The translations under genes and the position numbers were made by a program. Shown here piece after piece: positions 34,100 through 42,786 of a DNA stretch of 64,000 nucleotides. Location of the stretch: the NCBI GenBank assembly GCA_947175325.1, contig CAMWME010000005.1, forward strand, positions 20,960-84,959, given 5' to 3'. The notes below the pieces were generated by a model. That model did not search any database. It was not told the DNA's origin and saw only the letters and a program-made list of their open reading frames with translations. Origin of the DNA: an uncultured Clostridia bacterium (GTDB lineage Bacteria; Bacillota; Clostridia; Christensenellales; Borkfalkiaceae). The stretch's first letter is position 1. Each line of letters opens with the position of its first letter.

Positions 34100-35374
34100 T
34101 TAATTATTTACAGTTATGCCGAAGTATTTATCCAACGCGGCAATTGCGTCCTCGTGGTCCCATTCGGCAGCCTTCTTCCACAGCTCTTTTGCCTTCTGCT
34201 TGTCGCTTTCAACGCCCTTGCCGAAAAAGTAGCACACGCCAAGCTTATACCAAGAAATTGAATCGCCGCCCAAGTTTTTCTCGGAGGTTTCTTCAATAAG
34301 CATTTCAAAAGCCTTTTTTTCGTCCTTTTCTACGCCTATACCTTCAAGATAGCAATCAATAAGCTCTTGTCTTGACAAGATATTGTCTGCCTTTTTAAAG
34401 TATTCTACGGCCCTCTTTTCGTCTTTTGATACGCTTTCGCCGTTCAAATAGCACAGCCCTAAGCCGTACAGCCCCATACTGTCACCGAGCTCGGCGTGCT
34501 TTGAAAACAGCTCGAAAGCCTTATTTACGTCTTTTTCGAAGACTTCGCCGTGCATAAGCCTAAAAGCTACGGCAACTTCGGCTTGGGTATAACCCGCCGC
34601 TATCGCCTTATCGAACCAGCTTTTTATCTCGGCGGGGTCGGCGTCCATTCTCTCGTACTCTAATGCGATAGCGTAAAAAGCCTTTGCCTCGTCCATTTCG
34701 GCGGCTTTTTTGTACCAAGCAATCGCGTTCTCTCTGTCACCGTCCATTGAATAATGCTGCGCGACTTGCAAAATATCGTCCAAATCGCCCGATGCCTCAG
34801 CCGCTTTTGCAAGCCACTTTAACGCGTTCTCTTCGTCCTCATACCCAAGCGCGTACACAAGCGAAACTGATTTCATAAAATCAACGTTGCCCTTTTCGGC
34901 AAGCGGAAGATAATATTTTAAAGCCTTTTCGGGGTCCTCTTCAATGACCGGCGTGCCGGTGTCGCGACCGTAATTATATATATCGCCAAGCTTTTGCATA
35001 GCTTCTTCGTGTTCTTGCGCGGCAGCTTTTTCAAACCATTCTATCGCTAAGTCGTTTTGCTCGTAATCGTAATCGCAACCGACCTCGTACTGCGCTTGTG
35101 CATAGCCGAGCTCGGCTGATTTTTTAACGAGTTCTTCCGAAAGAATAATATCTCTGTCAACGCCGTCGCCTTCTTTGTACTTTAATGCAAGCTCGTAAAC
35201 GCCCTCGCCGTCAAGCCCGACGCAAAGCTGATTTGCGTATTCTTCCTTTTTTTCTCGGTAACTGCGGGAATCGCTTCCGCCCCTTTTTCTACGGCAGATA
35301 AAGAATAACGCGATAATTACGCCCACCGCGCACGCACAAAAACCGCAAGTAAATATTATCTCAAAAGTATCCAT
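34100..35374 (-). CDS. Membrane-anchored Sel1/TPR repeat protein
   Basis: This 424-aa protein has one N-terminal membrane helix (about 8-28), a basic stretch (RRKRGGSDSR) and roughly ten Sel1-like repeats, e.g. GDSMGLYGLGLCYLNGESVSKDEKRAVEYFKKA. The orientation predicts a cytoplasmic repeat domain. Sel1 proteins act as scaffolds, and no partner is indicated here. It sits between hslU and hisS and its start codon adjoins a copy of the dispersed motif. Confidence 0.85.
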   Translation of the reverse strand: MDTFEIIFTCGFCACAVGVIIALFFICRRKRGGSDSRSYREKKEEYANQLCVGLDGEGVYELALKYKEGDGVDRDIILSEELVKKSAELGYAQAQYEVGCDYDYEQNDLAIEWFEKAAAQEHEEAMQKLGDIYNYGRDTGTPVIEEDPEKALKYYLPLAEKGNVDFMKSVSLVYALGYEDEENALKWLAKAAEASGDLDDILQVAQHYSMDGDRENAIAWYKKAAEMDEAKAFYAIALEYERMDADPAEIKSWFDKAIAAGYTQAEVAVAFRLMHGEVFEKDVNKAFELFSKHAELGDSMGLYGLGLCYLNGESVSKDEKRAVEYFKKADNILSRQELIDCYLEGIGVEKDEKKAFEMLIEETSEKNLGGDSISWYKLGVCYFFGKGVESDKQKAKELWKKAAEWDHEDAIAALDKYFGITVNN

Positions 35375-35410
35375 TTTTACGATAGACCCCCATATATGCC
35401 TTAAATAACG
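35372..35410 (+). repeat. Dispersed ATAGACCCCCATATATG motif, copy B
   Basis: ATAGACCCCCATATATGC followed by CTTAAATAACGG fills the 45-bp hslU-Sel1 spacer. Its first 26 bp, including the Sel1 start codon complement, match copy A at 4516-4541 exactly on the other strand. Confidence 0.7.
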
Positions 35411-35419
35411 GTATTTTCG

Positions 35420-36730
35420 TTATAAAACGTACTTCTTTAAATCACGGTTTTTAATTATATTTTCAAGGTGCTCTTCAACGTACTTTTCGTTGACTTCAAC
35501 GGGGATTACGGGGTAATCGTTGCCGCCCGCGTTGTAAGAAATATCTTCTAAAAGATACTCCATAACGGTGTGAAGGCGTCTCGCGCCGATGTCCTCGGAA
35601 GTGTTGTTGATATCCTCCGAAACCTCGGCGATTTTTTCAATTGCATCCTTAGTAAAGTGCAAGTCGATATTGTCAACCGCAAGCAACGCCGAATACTGAG
35701 TGGTAATAGCGTTCTGGGGCTGAGTGAGAATATTGACGAAGTCTTCCTTTGTAAGGCTTTTAAGCTCGACTTGAATGGGGAATCTTCCTTGAAGCTCGGG
35801 GATTAAATCCTCCACCTTTGAAACGTGGAAAGCACCCGCCGCGATAAACAAAATATAGTCGGTTTTTACGGGCCCGTATTTAGTCATTACGGTGCAGCCC
35901 TCGACGATGGGAAGAATGTCGCGCTGAACGCCCTCGCGCGAAACGTCCGCGCCGTGGTTGCCCTTGCCCGCAATTTTGTCAATTTCGTCGATAAAGATAA
36001 TTCCGTCGTTCTCCGCACGGCGCAAAGCCTCTGCATTGACGGCGTCGTTGTCGATAAGCTTATCCGCTTCTTCGGCGATGATAAGGTTCTTCGCCTCTTT
36101 TACGGTAATCTTGCGCTTCTTTTTCTTGTTCATTCCTATGCCGCTGAAAATGGAGCCCAAGTCAATTGCCGCGCCGCTGCCGGGGGATAATTCCAACGGC
36201 TTGGGTATATCGTCAACTTCTATCTCGATTACGGCGTTGTCGTGCTTGCCGGCATGAATTTCTTCAACCAGCTTGTCCTCGAATACGGCTTTTGCCGTTT
36301 CACCGCGCTCATCCTTCTTGACTTCCGCAAGAACTTTTGCGATGCGCCTTTCGGCAACTGCAGTCGCCTTATAGCTTACTTCCGCCGTCTTTTCCTCTTT
36401 TACGAGGCGGATAGCGCACTCTGCAAGGTCGCGCACCATACTCTCGACGTCGCGCCCTACGTAGCCCACTTCGGTGTACTTGGTCGCCTCAACCTTAATA
36501 AAAGGCGCTTTTACGAGCTTTGCAAGTCTTCTTGCAATTTCGGTTTTGCCGACGCCCGTGGGGCCCTTCATTATAATGTTTTTGGGCGTAATCTCGTCTT
36601 GTAATGCGGGCGAAAGCTGACTGCGGCGGTAACGGTTACGAAGCGCTATTGCAACCGCCTTCTTCGCCTCGTCTTGCCCGATAATGTATTTGTTCAGTTC
36701 GTGTACTATCTGTTTAGGTGTCAAATCCAC
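35420..36730 (-). CDS. hslU: HslU (ClpY) ATPase subunit
   Basis: This AAA+ unfoldase docks on HslV. Landmarks are LTPKQIVHELNKYIIGQDEAKKAVAIALRNRYRR, Walker A GPTGVGKTEIARRL, the GYVGRDVESMVRDL pore loop, an I-domain (about 110-240), FIDEIDKIAG and sensor ENTSEDIGARRLHTV-like NNTSEDIGARRLHT. The track start lies inside hslV. I prefer the GTG (VDLTPKQ) 13 nt after the hslV stop, with AAGGGGGT 8 nt upstream. Confidence 0.93.
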   Translation of the reverse strand: MDLTPKQIVHELNKYIIGQDEAKKAVAIALRNRYRRSQLSPALQDEITPKNIIMKGPTGVGKTEIARRLAKLVKAPFIKVEATKYTEVGYVGRDVESMVRDLAECAIRLVKEEKTAEVSYKATAVAERRIAKVLAEVKKDERGETAKAVFEDKLVEEIHAGKHDNAVIEIEVDDIPKPLELSPGSGAAIDLGSIFSGIGMNKKKKRKITVKEAKNLIIAEEADKLIDNDAVNAEALRRAENDGIIFIDEIDKIAGKGNHGADVSREGVQRDILPIVEGCTVMTKYGPVKTDYILFIAAGAFHVSKVEDLIPELQGRFPIQVELKSLTKEDFVNILTQPQNAITTQYSALLAVDNIDLHFTKDAIEKIAEVSEDINNTSEDIGARRLHTVMEYLLEDISYNAGGNDYPVIPVEVNEKYVEEHLENIIKNRDLKKYVL

Positions 36731-36743
36731 TGCCGTTACCCCC

Positions 36744-37280
36744 TTATATGCACTCACATTTGATGTTATCATTGGTGAATACGCAGATTTCGCTTGCAAT
36801 TTTTAACGATTTTTTGGCGATGTCCGCGGCGGTGAAGTCGGTATTCTGATACAGTGCGCGCGCCGCCGCCAAAGCGTAGTTGCCGCCGCTGCCTATTGCC
36901 GCAATGCCGTCGTCCGGTTCGATTACTTCGCCGGTGCCCGAAACTATTAAAAGCGTGTCCTTATCGGCAACTATCATTAAAGCCTCTAACTTTCTTACGG
37001 CTTTATCCGAACGCCAAAGCTCGGCAAGCTCCACGGCCGAGCGCATAAGGTTGCCCGAGAATTTGTTGAGCATACCTTCGAACTTTTCACTCAAAGAAAA
37101 CGCGTCCGAAACCGAACCAGCAAAGCCCAAGATAACTTTGCCGCCGTAAATTCTTCTAACCTTCTGTGCGGAATTTTTGAAAATTACGCTTTCGCCCATG
37201 GTAACTTGTCCGTCGCCCGCGATAGCCGTTTCGCCGTTTCTTTTTACGGCGCAAATAGTAGTTGCGTGAAATTCTGTCAT
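36744..37280 (-). CDS. hslV: HslV (ClpQ) peptidase subunit
   Basis: This is a 178-aa N-terminal-nucleophile protease subunit. The start [29 protein letters not shown] resembles Bacillus ClpQ, where the residue after Met is the nucleophile (Ser in Bacillus; Thr2 would be exposed here). [14 protein letters not shown] is typical. hslV-hslU are adjacent. The codY gene that follows them in Bacillus is absent, and xerC, which usually precedes hslV, is replaced by a membrane protein gene. Confidence 0.94.
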   Translation of the reverse strand: MTEFHATTICAVKRNGETAIAGDGQVTMGESVIFKNSAQKVRRIYGGKVILGFAGSVSDAFSLSEKFEGMLNKFSGNLMRSAVELAELWRSDKAVRKLEALMIVADKDTLLIVSGTGEVIEPDDGIAAIGSGGNYALAAARALYQNTDFTAADIAKKSLKIASEICVFTNDNIKCECI

Positions 37281-37348
37281 TTTAAAATCCTCTTTAAAAA
37301 CGTCTTATACTTTAATGTAAACTTTTTTGCGCCCGTTGAAACTAAATA

Positions 37349-38080
37349 TCAGAAACGTATTCTGTAACCAGTGAAATTCCATGTGAGCATTTTTGAATAT
37401 TTTAAAGCTTCTTTGGTAAATTCTTTTTTGTCTTTTACTAATAATTTGAAGTATTGGTCGTATTTAATGTTCGTGTCTTTATATCGTAAATAATTGTAAA
37501 TAGCGCAGTTCAACTTATACACCGCATGCTTTGAAGAGCCGGATATGAAATTTTTCCACGACTCATTTTGTTTGCATATTTCCATGACTGAGGTGATGTT
37601 GTAATCTATTTCCGGCACTTCACCATCTTGTGCAAACACCCACAAATCCATATTAACAGTTGAAGCAAGCTCAATAAAATTAAATGCAAGATGAGCTTTT
37701 TCAAAAGGTATAACACATTCGCCGAATACACCGTCGGTTTTAACTACGAAGCCCGCGTCGGTTATTATTCCCTTTTCCTTTAATATTTGTTCTGCATCTT
37801 CGAATGGCATTTCGCAAAATTCTTCTTCAAGCTGTGCCGCGCGTTCTTCAATAAACCGTTTGTGTAACTTGTTATCCACTAAAAAGAAAATCGCAAACCC
37901 TATGAAAAACAGCGCAAACGTGCTTATCATTACAGCGTATGTGATTACTTCTTCACCGTAAATACAGCCTATCGTTACCATAAGCGGAACGCCCAAAGCA
38001 AACCATAAAGCAAAAAACAAAACGAGTGCAAGATTTAATTTGTATAAGTACTTCGGCTGTTTTTTATTTAAACTTATCAT
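37349..38080 (-). CDS. Hypothetical two-helix membrane protein
   Basis: This is an unrecognised 243-aa protein. Two N-terminal membrane helices (about 15-40 and 46-70) are followed by a coiled-coil-like stretch (HKRFIEERAAQLEEEF) and a ~150-residue cytoplasmic domain. Its start overlaps the trmFO stop by 4 nt, so it is translated with that gene. It occupies the slot usually held by xerC. Its AT-richer codons and less biased composition than its neighbours could point to a late insertion, but I have not measured this. Confidence 0.75.
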   Translation of the reverse strand: MISLNKKQPKYLYKLNLALVLFFALWFALGVPLMVTIGCIYGEEVITYAVMISTFALFFIGFAIFFLVDNKLHKRFIEERAAQLEEEFCEMPFEDAEQILKEKGIITDAGFVVKTDGVFGECVIPFEKAHLAFNFIELASTVNMDLWVFAQDGEVPEIDYNITSVMEICKQNESWKNFISGSSKHAVYKLNCAIYNYLRYKDTNIKYDQYFKLLVKDKKEFTKEALKYSKMLTWNFTGYRIRF

Positions 38081-39369
38081 AAGTTTTCCTTGTAGGCTTT
38101 TATGCTGTCGAGGGCGCGCTGGGCAAGATAGGCATACCTTTGCTTTTTGTCTTTTATCAATTTTTCGGCGGGTTTAAGTATGCCGAAATTTGCGTTCATC
38201 GGCTGAAAATTTTCGGTAGACCCCCATATATGTGCCGATAACGCGCCTAAAACGGTGGTATTATCGGGAATTTTCGGGGTGCGGCCTTGCAGTTTTTCAT
38301 ACGTATGAACGGCGGCAAGAAGCCCGCTTGCGGCTGATTCAACGTAGCCTTCAACGCCCGTAATTTGCCCCGCAAAGAAAACTTGAGGGTTGGATTTTAG
38401 TGAAAAATCCGCATTTAAACAAGTGGGCGAATTTATAAAAGTATTGCGGTGCATAACCCCGTAACGCATAAACTCCGCGTTTTTCAGTGCGGGAATAAGC
38501 GAAAATACCCGCTTCTGTTCGCCCCACTTTAAATTGGTTTGGCAACCTACGAGGTTGTAAGCCGTGCCGTCCGCATTCTCTTTGCGAAGCTGTAAAACGG
38601 CGTAAAAGCGGTTTCCGTCCTTATCTTTAAGCCCTACGGGCTTAAAATTTGCATACCGCAAACTTTCAAATCCGCGTGAAGCCATAACTTCTAGCGGCAT
38701 ACAGCCCTCGAAAATTTCTTTTCTTTCAAAGTCGTGCAATACGGCCTTTTCTGCCGCAAGAAGCTCGGTTACGAAAGTTTCGTATTCCTCTTTTGAAAGC
38801 GGGCAGTTGACGTAATCGTCCCCGCCCTTGCCGTATCTGTCGCCGAAAAAGGCTCTATCAAAATCAATACTTTCCCTTGAAACTATGGGGGCGGAAGCGT
38901 CGAAAAAGTGCAATTGCCCCCCACATATGCTTGAAATACCGCAAGAAAGCTTGTCCGTGGTCAAGGGCCCCGTGGCGACTATGCACCACGAAGACGGCAC
39001 TTCTTCCACCTCTTTACAGACGATAGAAATATTCTTATTTTGCTTGATTTTTTCCGTTACGAAAGAGGCGAAGCCTCCCCTATCGACGGCAAGCGCGCCG
39101 CCCGCGGGAACGGAGGTTGCTTCCGCCGCCTCCATAGTAAGCGAACCCAAGACGCGCATCTCTTCCTTTAAAAGTCCGCACGCGTTGGAATACGGGTCCT
39201 TGCCTTTTAAAGAGTTTGAACATACGAGTTCGCAAAAGTTTTTATCCGAATGGGCGGGAGTAAACGACTTGGGCTTTATGTCGTAGAGTACGACTTCAAC
39301 CCCGCGCTCTGCAAGAAAATTTGCCGCCTCACAGCCCGCAAGCCCCGCGCCTATTACCTCAACCTTCAT
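38077..39369 (-). CDS. trmFO: Methylenetetrahydrofolate-tRNA-(uracil-5-)-methyltransferase TrmFO
   Basis: This FAD/folate enzyme makes m5U54 in tRNA. The FAD motif is VIGAGLAGCEAANFLAERG, and the folate/active-site regions NFCELVCSNSLKG, VALRKEN-like QLRKENADGTAYNLVGCQTNLK and GVEGYVESAASGL are all present. At 430 aa it is normal length. Two copies of the dispersed CCCCCAYATATG motif lie within it (38215, 38916). They fall in variable loops (AHIWGST and SSICGGQL), where the motif may have been tolerated. Confidence 0.95.
   Translation of the reverse strand: MKVEVIGAGLAGCEAANFLAERGVEVVLYDIKPKSFTPAHSDKNFCELVCSNSLKGKDPYSNACGLLKEEMRVLGSLTMEAAEATSVPAGGALAVDRGGFASFVTEKIKQNKNISIVCKEVEEVPSSWCIVATGPLTTDKLSCGISSICGGQLHFFDASAPIVSRESIDFDRAFFGDRYGKGGDDYVNCPLSKEEYETFVTELLAAEKAVLHDFERKEIFEGCMPLEVMASRGFESLRYANFKPVGLKDKDGNRFYAVLQLRKENADGTAYNLVGCQTNLKWGEQKRVFSLIPALKNAEFMRYGVMHRNTFINSPTCLNADFSLKSNPQVFFAGQITGVEGYVESAASGLLAAVHTYEKLQGRTPKIPDNTTVLGALSAHIWGSTENFQPMNANFGILKPAEKLIKDKKQRYAYLAQRALDSIKAYKENL
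38215..38243 (+). repeat. Dispersed motif copy D inside trmFO
   Basis: GGTAGACCCCCATATATGTG with a downstream GATAACG lies in the trmFO coding region and encodes AHIWGST. It is listed separately because the 16-bp core equals the intergenic copies. Confidence 0.6.
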
Positions 39370-41680
39370 TTTCGGGTATATCGGCAGTGTAGGCGCAGTC
39401 CTTATCGGAGCACCTTATTTTGCCGCCCTTCTTTATAAGGAACTTGCCGCACTTGGGGCACTTGTCGCCCGTGGGGACGTCCCAGCTTAAAAATTTGCAC
39501 TCGGGGTAGCCCGTGCAGCCGAAGTAGATTTTACCCGACTTTGAGGACATGCGGCGCATAGGCTTGCCGCACTCGGGGCACTTACCTTCGGATTTGTCCC
39601 CTTCCTTTATCTGCTCCTTGGAAACGAACGGGCGCTTTGAAGCGCACTTGGGGCATTCCAAATACTTGCCGTACTTACCGTGCTTTAAAAGCATATTCGT
39701 GCCGCACTCGGTACACTTTTCGTCCGTAGGCTCGGCGTCTATGGGCAAAATGGAAGAACATTCGGGATAGTTGGGGCAAGCAAGGAATTTGCCGAACTTA
39801 CCGCTTTTTACGACCATGTTCGCGCCGCACTTGGGGCAACGCATGGGGGAAATTTCAACGTCGCTTTCGCTGACGATGTTGGAGCAGTTGGGGTAGTTTG
39901 AACAAGCAAGATACTTGCCGTACTTGCCTATTCTTCTTATCATCACGCTGCCGCACTTTTCGCAGATTTCTTCCGTCTCTTCGTCGCCGTCGGTTGACGC
40001 AGTTTTAAGCTGTTCGGCAAAACCGGGGTAGAAGTCCGCAATTATTTTGTGCCAGTCGCAACCGCCGTCCTCGATTTTATCGAGTTCGTCCTCCATATGC
40101 GCTGTGAAGCCGACGTCCATAATATCCGTGAAATACTTCAAAAGCATATCCGTGATGGAATACGCCACCTCGGTGGGCACCATATACTTGCCGTCTTTTT
40201 CGACGTACTTTCTCTTGTTCAAAACGGAGATTATCGAAGCGTAAGTCGAAGGTCTGCCGATACCCTTTTCTTCCATCGCCTTAACGAGCGACGCATCGGT
40301 ATAGCGGTAAGGGGGCTTAGTGAACTTCTGCTCTTTGACGAACTCGTTCAAGTCCAGAACGTCGCCCTCGTTTAACGGGGGAAGAAGCTTTGAGGTTTCT
40401 TCCTCGTCCTCCTTTTCCTTTTGCGCGTCTTGGTAAGCCGCGGTATAGCCAGTGAAAAGAAGCGCCTTGCCGCTTGCCTTGAAGGTGTAGCCCGCGCACT
40501 CGGTTTCTATCTGCATAGAGTTGTACTGCGCCTCTGCCATCTGCGAAGCGATAAATCTGTCGTACACGAGCTTGTAGATATTGTAGTGTTTTTTATCCAA
40601 GCTGTTCTTCACGCTTGCGGGGGTAACGGCAAGATTGATGGGGCGGATAGCCTCGTGTGCGTCTTGCGCGCCTTTTTTGGTCGCGTAGAAGTTGGGCTTT
40701 TCGGGAACGAATTCTTCGCCGTAAGCGGTTTTAATAAACGCAATGGCGTTGTCCTGCGCCTCCTTGGAAACGCGGACGGAGTCCGTTCTGATATAGGTGA
40801 TAAGCGCGATATGGTCGCCGCCTACGTCCATACCTTCGTAAAGGTGCTGGGCGATGAGCATCGTTTCGGGGGAAGTCATACCGAACTTGTTCGACGCGTC
40901 TTGTTGAAGCGATGACGTTGTGAAAGGCGCGGGCGCGTGTTGCTTGGTTATGCCCTTTTTAACTTTGGTAACTTGGAACTTACCCGCCTTAACTTGCTTT
41001 TCGATTTCTTCGGCAACCTCTGCGGGAACGCTTTCGCCGTTTTTCTTTAACTGATAAACGGCTTTAAAGGGCGCGTAAGCTTTGCCAGTATCTTGAAGGT
41101 ACGCGTTCAACTGCCAGTAGCCTTCGGGCTTAAACGCTTGAATTTCGCGCTCTCTGTCCACGATTAAACGAAGGGCAACCGATTGCACTCTGCCCGCAGA
41201 AAGTCCGTTTTGAATGCGCTTGTTTAAAAGGGGCGAAAGCTTATAGCCCACGAGCCTATCCAAAACTCTGCGCGCTTGCTGCGCGTCAACGAGGTTGATA
41301 TTTATCTTGCGCGGGTTTTTAAGCGCGTTCTGCACCGCCGTAGGAGAAATTTCGTTAAACTCGATACGGTTAGCCGCGTTTTCGTCCAAGCCTAAAACGG
41401 TCTGCAAGTGCCAGCTTATCGCCTCGCCTTCACGGTCGGGGTCGGTTGCAAGGTAGACTTTGCCGCTCTTTTTAGCCTCTTGCGCGAGTCTTCTTATAAT
41501 CTCTTTTTTAGTGGGCGTGATTTCGTACTTGGGTTCGAAATTCTCGGTTATTTTTACGCCCAAAGTCTTTTCGGGTAAATCCCTTACGTGTCCGCCCGAA
41601 GCGTCAACGCGGTACTTGCCCTTTAAATATTTTGAAATGGTTTTCGCCTTCGAGGGCGACTCAACTATGATTAAATCCAT
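39359..41680 (-). CDS. topA: DNA topoisomerase I
   Basis: This 773-aa type IA topoisomerase relaxes negative supercoils. The Toprim domain opens with LIIVESPSKAKTISKYL and has the acidic TDPDREGEAISWH; the catalytic Tyr is in TYIRTDSVRVS. The C-terminus has five four-cysteine zinc modules (CEKCGSVMIRRIGKYGKYLACSNYPNC and four more), more than the two to three I expect in many Firmicutes. It overlaps trmFO by 11 nt and follows dprA. Confidence 0.96.
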   Translation of the reverse strand: MDLIIVESPSKAKTISKYLKGKYRVDASGGHVRDLPEKTLGVKITENFEPKYEITPTKKEIIRRLAQEAKKSGKVYLATDPDREGEAISWHLQTVLGLDENAANRIEFNEISPTAVQNALKNPRKININLVDAQQARRVLDRLVGYKLSPLLNKRIQNGLSAGRVQSVALRLIVDREREIQAFKPEGYWQLNAYLQDTGKAYAPFKAVYQLKKNGESVPAEVAEEIEKQVKAGKFQVTKVKKGITKQHAPAPFTTSSLQQDASNKFGMTSPETMLIAQHLYEGMDVGGDHIALITYIRTDSVRVSKEAQDNAIAFIKTAYGEEFVPEKPNFYATKKGAQDAHEAIRPINLAVTPASVKNSLDKKHYNIYKLVYDRFIASQMAEAQYNSMQIETECAGYTFKASGKALLFTGYTAAYQDAQKEKEDEEETSKLLPPLNEGDVLDLNEFVKEQKFTKPPYRYTDASLVKAMEEKGIGRPSTYASIISVLNKRKYVEKDGKYMVPTEVAYSITDMLLKYFTDIMDVGFTAHMEDELDKIEDGGCDWHKIIADFYPGFAEQLKTASTDGDEETEEICEKCGSVMIRRIGKYGKYLACSNYPNCSNIVSESDVEISPMRCPKCGANMVVKSGKFGKFLACPNYPECSSILPIDAEPTDEKCTECGTNMLLKHGKYGKYLECPKCASKRPFVSKEQIKEGDKSEGKCPECGKPMRRMSSKSGKIYFGCTGYPECKFLSWDVPTGDKCPKCGKFLIKKGGKIRCSDKDCAYTADIPENEG

Positions 41681-41715
41681 AGAAAAAACTCCTTTATGCG
41701 GAATTGTGTACTTAA

Positions 41716-42786
41716 TTAAATTGCTGAAAAGCGGTTGCCGCCGAGCCTTACGATTAAACCCTTAATTTCTAATTTTGAAATCGTGGGGATTAATTTGAAA
41801 GGTTGGGTGCCTAACTTTTCGGCAAGTTGGGGGATAAACGCTTCACCCGCCTCGCGGATAGCATCGAGCAAGATTTTCTCTTCCTCGGACAGCTCCGCCG
41901 TAGGCTGCGGTTTAAAGTCTAACCCAAAATAATCGAATATGTCAAGTGGATTTTCCACGAGGGTTGCGCCGTTTTTCAGTAGCTGATTGCACCCTTCGCC
42001 CGAGGCAACGCCCACGGTGTAAGGATATGCAAACAACTCTCTGCCGTATTCCGTTGCGTGGTGCGCGGTTATAAGCGCGCCGCTCTTTTTGCCCGCCGAA
42101 ACGACGAGAGTTCCCTTTGAAAGTCCCGCAATAATTCTGTTGCGGGCGGGGAAAAGAAACTTCTGCGGGGCAGTTGCGGGCGGGTACTCGGTAATAACAA
42201 GCCCAACAGATGCAACTCTCTCAATGAGCGGTTTGTTTTCCGCGGGATAGAAATAGTTAAACCCGTAAGCCAAAACCGAAATTACTTTGCCGCTTTCAAA
42301 CGCGCCCTCCAACGCCGCCGCGTCCGCGCCGTCTGCTATACCCGACACCACGGTGAAGTGGCGCGTAAGCTCTTTTGCGGTGTTTTTGCATAGCTTTAAA
42401 ATCTGCGGCAAGGTACGCCGTGAACCTACGACCGAGAAGCACTCCGTATTCAAAAGGCTTAAATTGCCCTTGCAATACAGCACCACGGGAGGCGTATCAA
42501 TACGTTTAAGACTTTGCGGATAGTCCTTTGAAAAATAGGTTACGCACCTTATGCCCGCCTCGTCGAGTTCGGCTAAAATTTTGTCGCGGTAGGCGCCGTC
42601 GTAAAAATTCGCCTTTACTTTATTATATACGCCGACCGTAAGACTTTTAATCAAGCTTTCTTCACGTTTCACAAAATCGGGTTTGAAAGAATCCAAATCC
42701 GAAAGCAAAAGCCTTTTTTGCGCGTCGGTCAGTTCTTCGAAGGAACAAAGCGTTATTAAATTTATTTCTTCATCGGTGTAGTTCAA
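41716..42786 (-). CDS. dprA: DNA-processing protein DprA
   Basis: This is a 356-aa DprA/Smf that loads RecA on incoming single-stranded DNA during natural transformation. The Rossmann core shows VVGSRRTLPQ, VVSGIADGADAAALEGA, FPARNRIIAGLSKGTLVVSAGKKSGALITAHHA and NQLLKNGATLVENP. A C-terminal winged-helix (about 290-356) follows. It overlaps comM by 4 nt, giving a competence-associated pair inside a housekeeping operon. Confidence 0.95.
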   Translation of the reverse strand: MNYTDEEINLITLCSFEELTDAQKRLLLSDLDSFKPDFVKREESLIKSLTVGVYNKVKANFYDGAYRDKILAELDEAGIRCVTYFSKDYPQSLKRIDTPPVVLYCKGNLSLLNTECFSVVGSRRTLPQILKLCKNTAKELTRHFTVVSGIADGADAAALEGAFESGKVISVLAYGFNYFYPAENKPLIERVASVGLVITEYPPATAPQKFLFPARNRIIAGLSKGTLVVSAGKKSGALITAHHATEYGRELFAYPYTVGVASGEGCNQLLKNGATLVENPLDIFDYFGLDFKPQPTAELSEEEKILLDAIREAGEAFIPQLAEKLGTQPFKLIPTISKLEIKGLIVRLGGNRFSAI

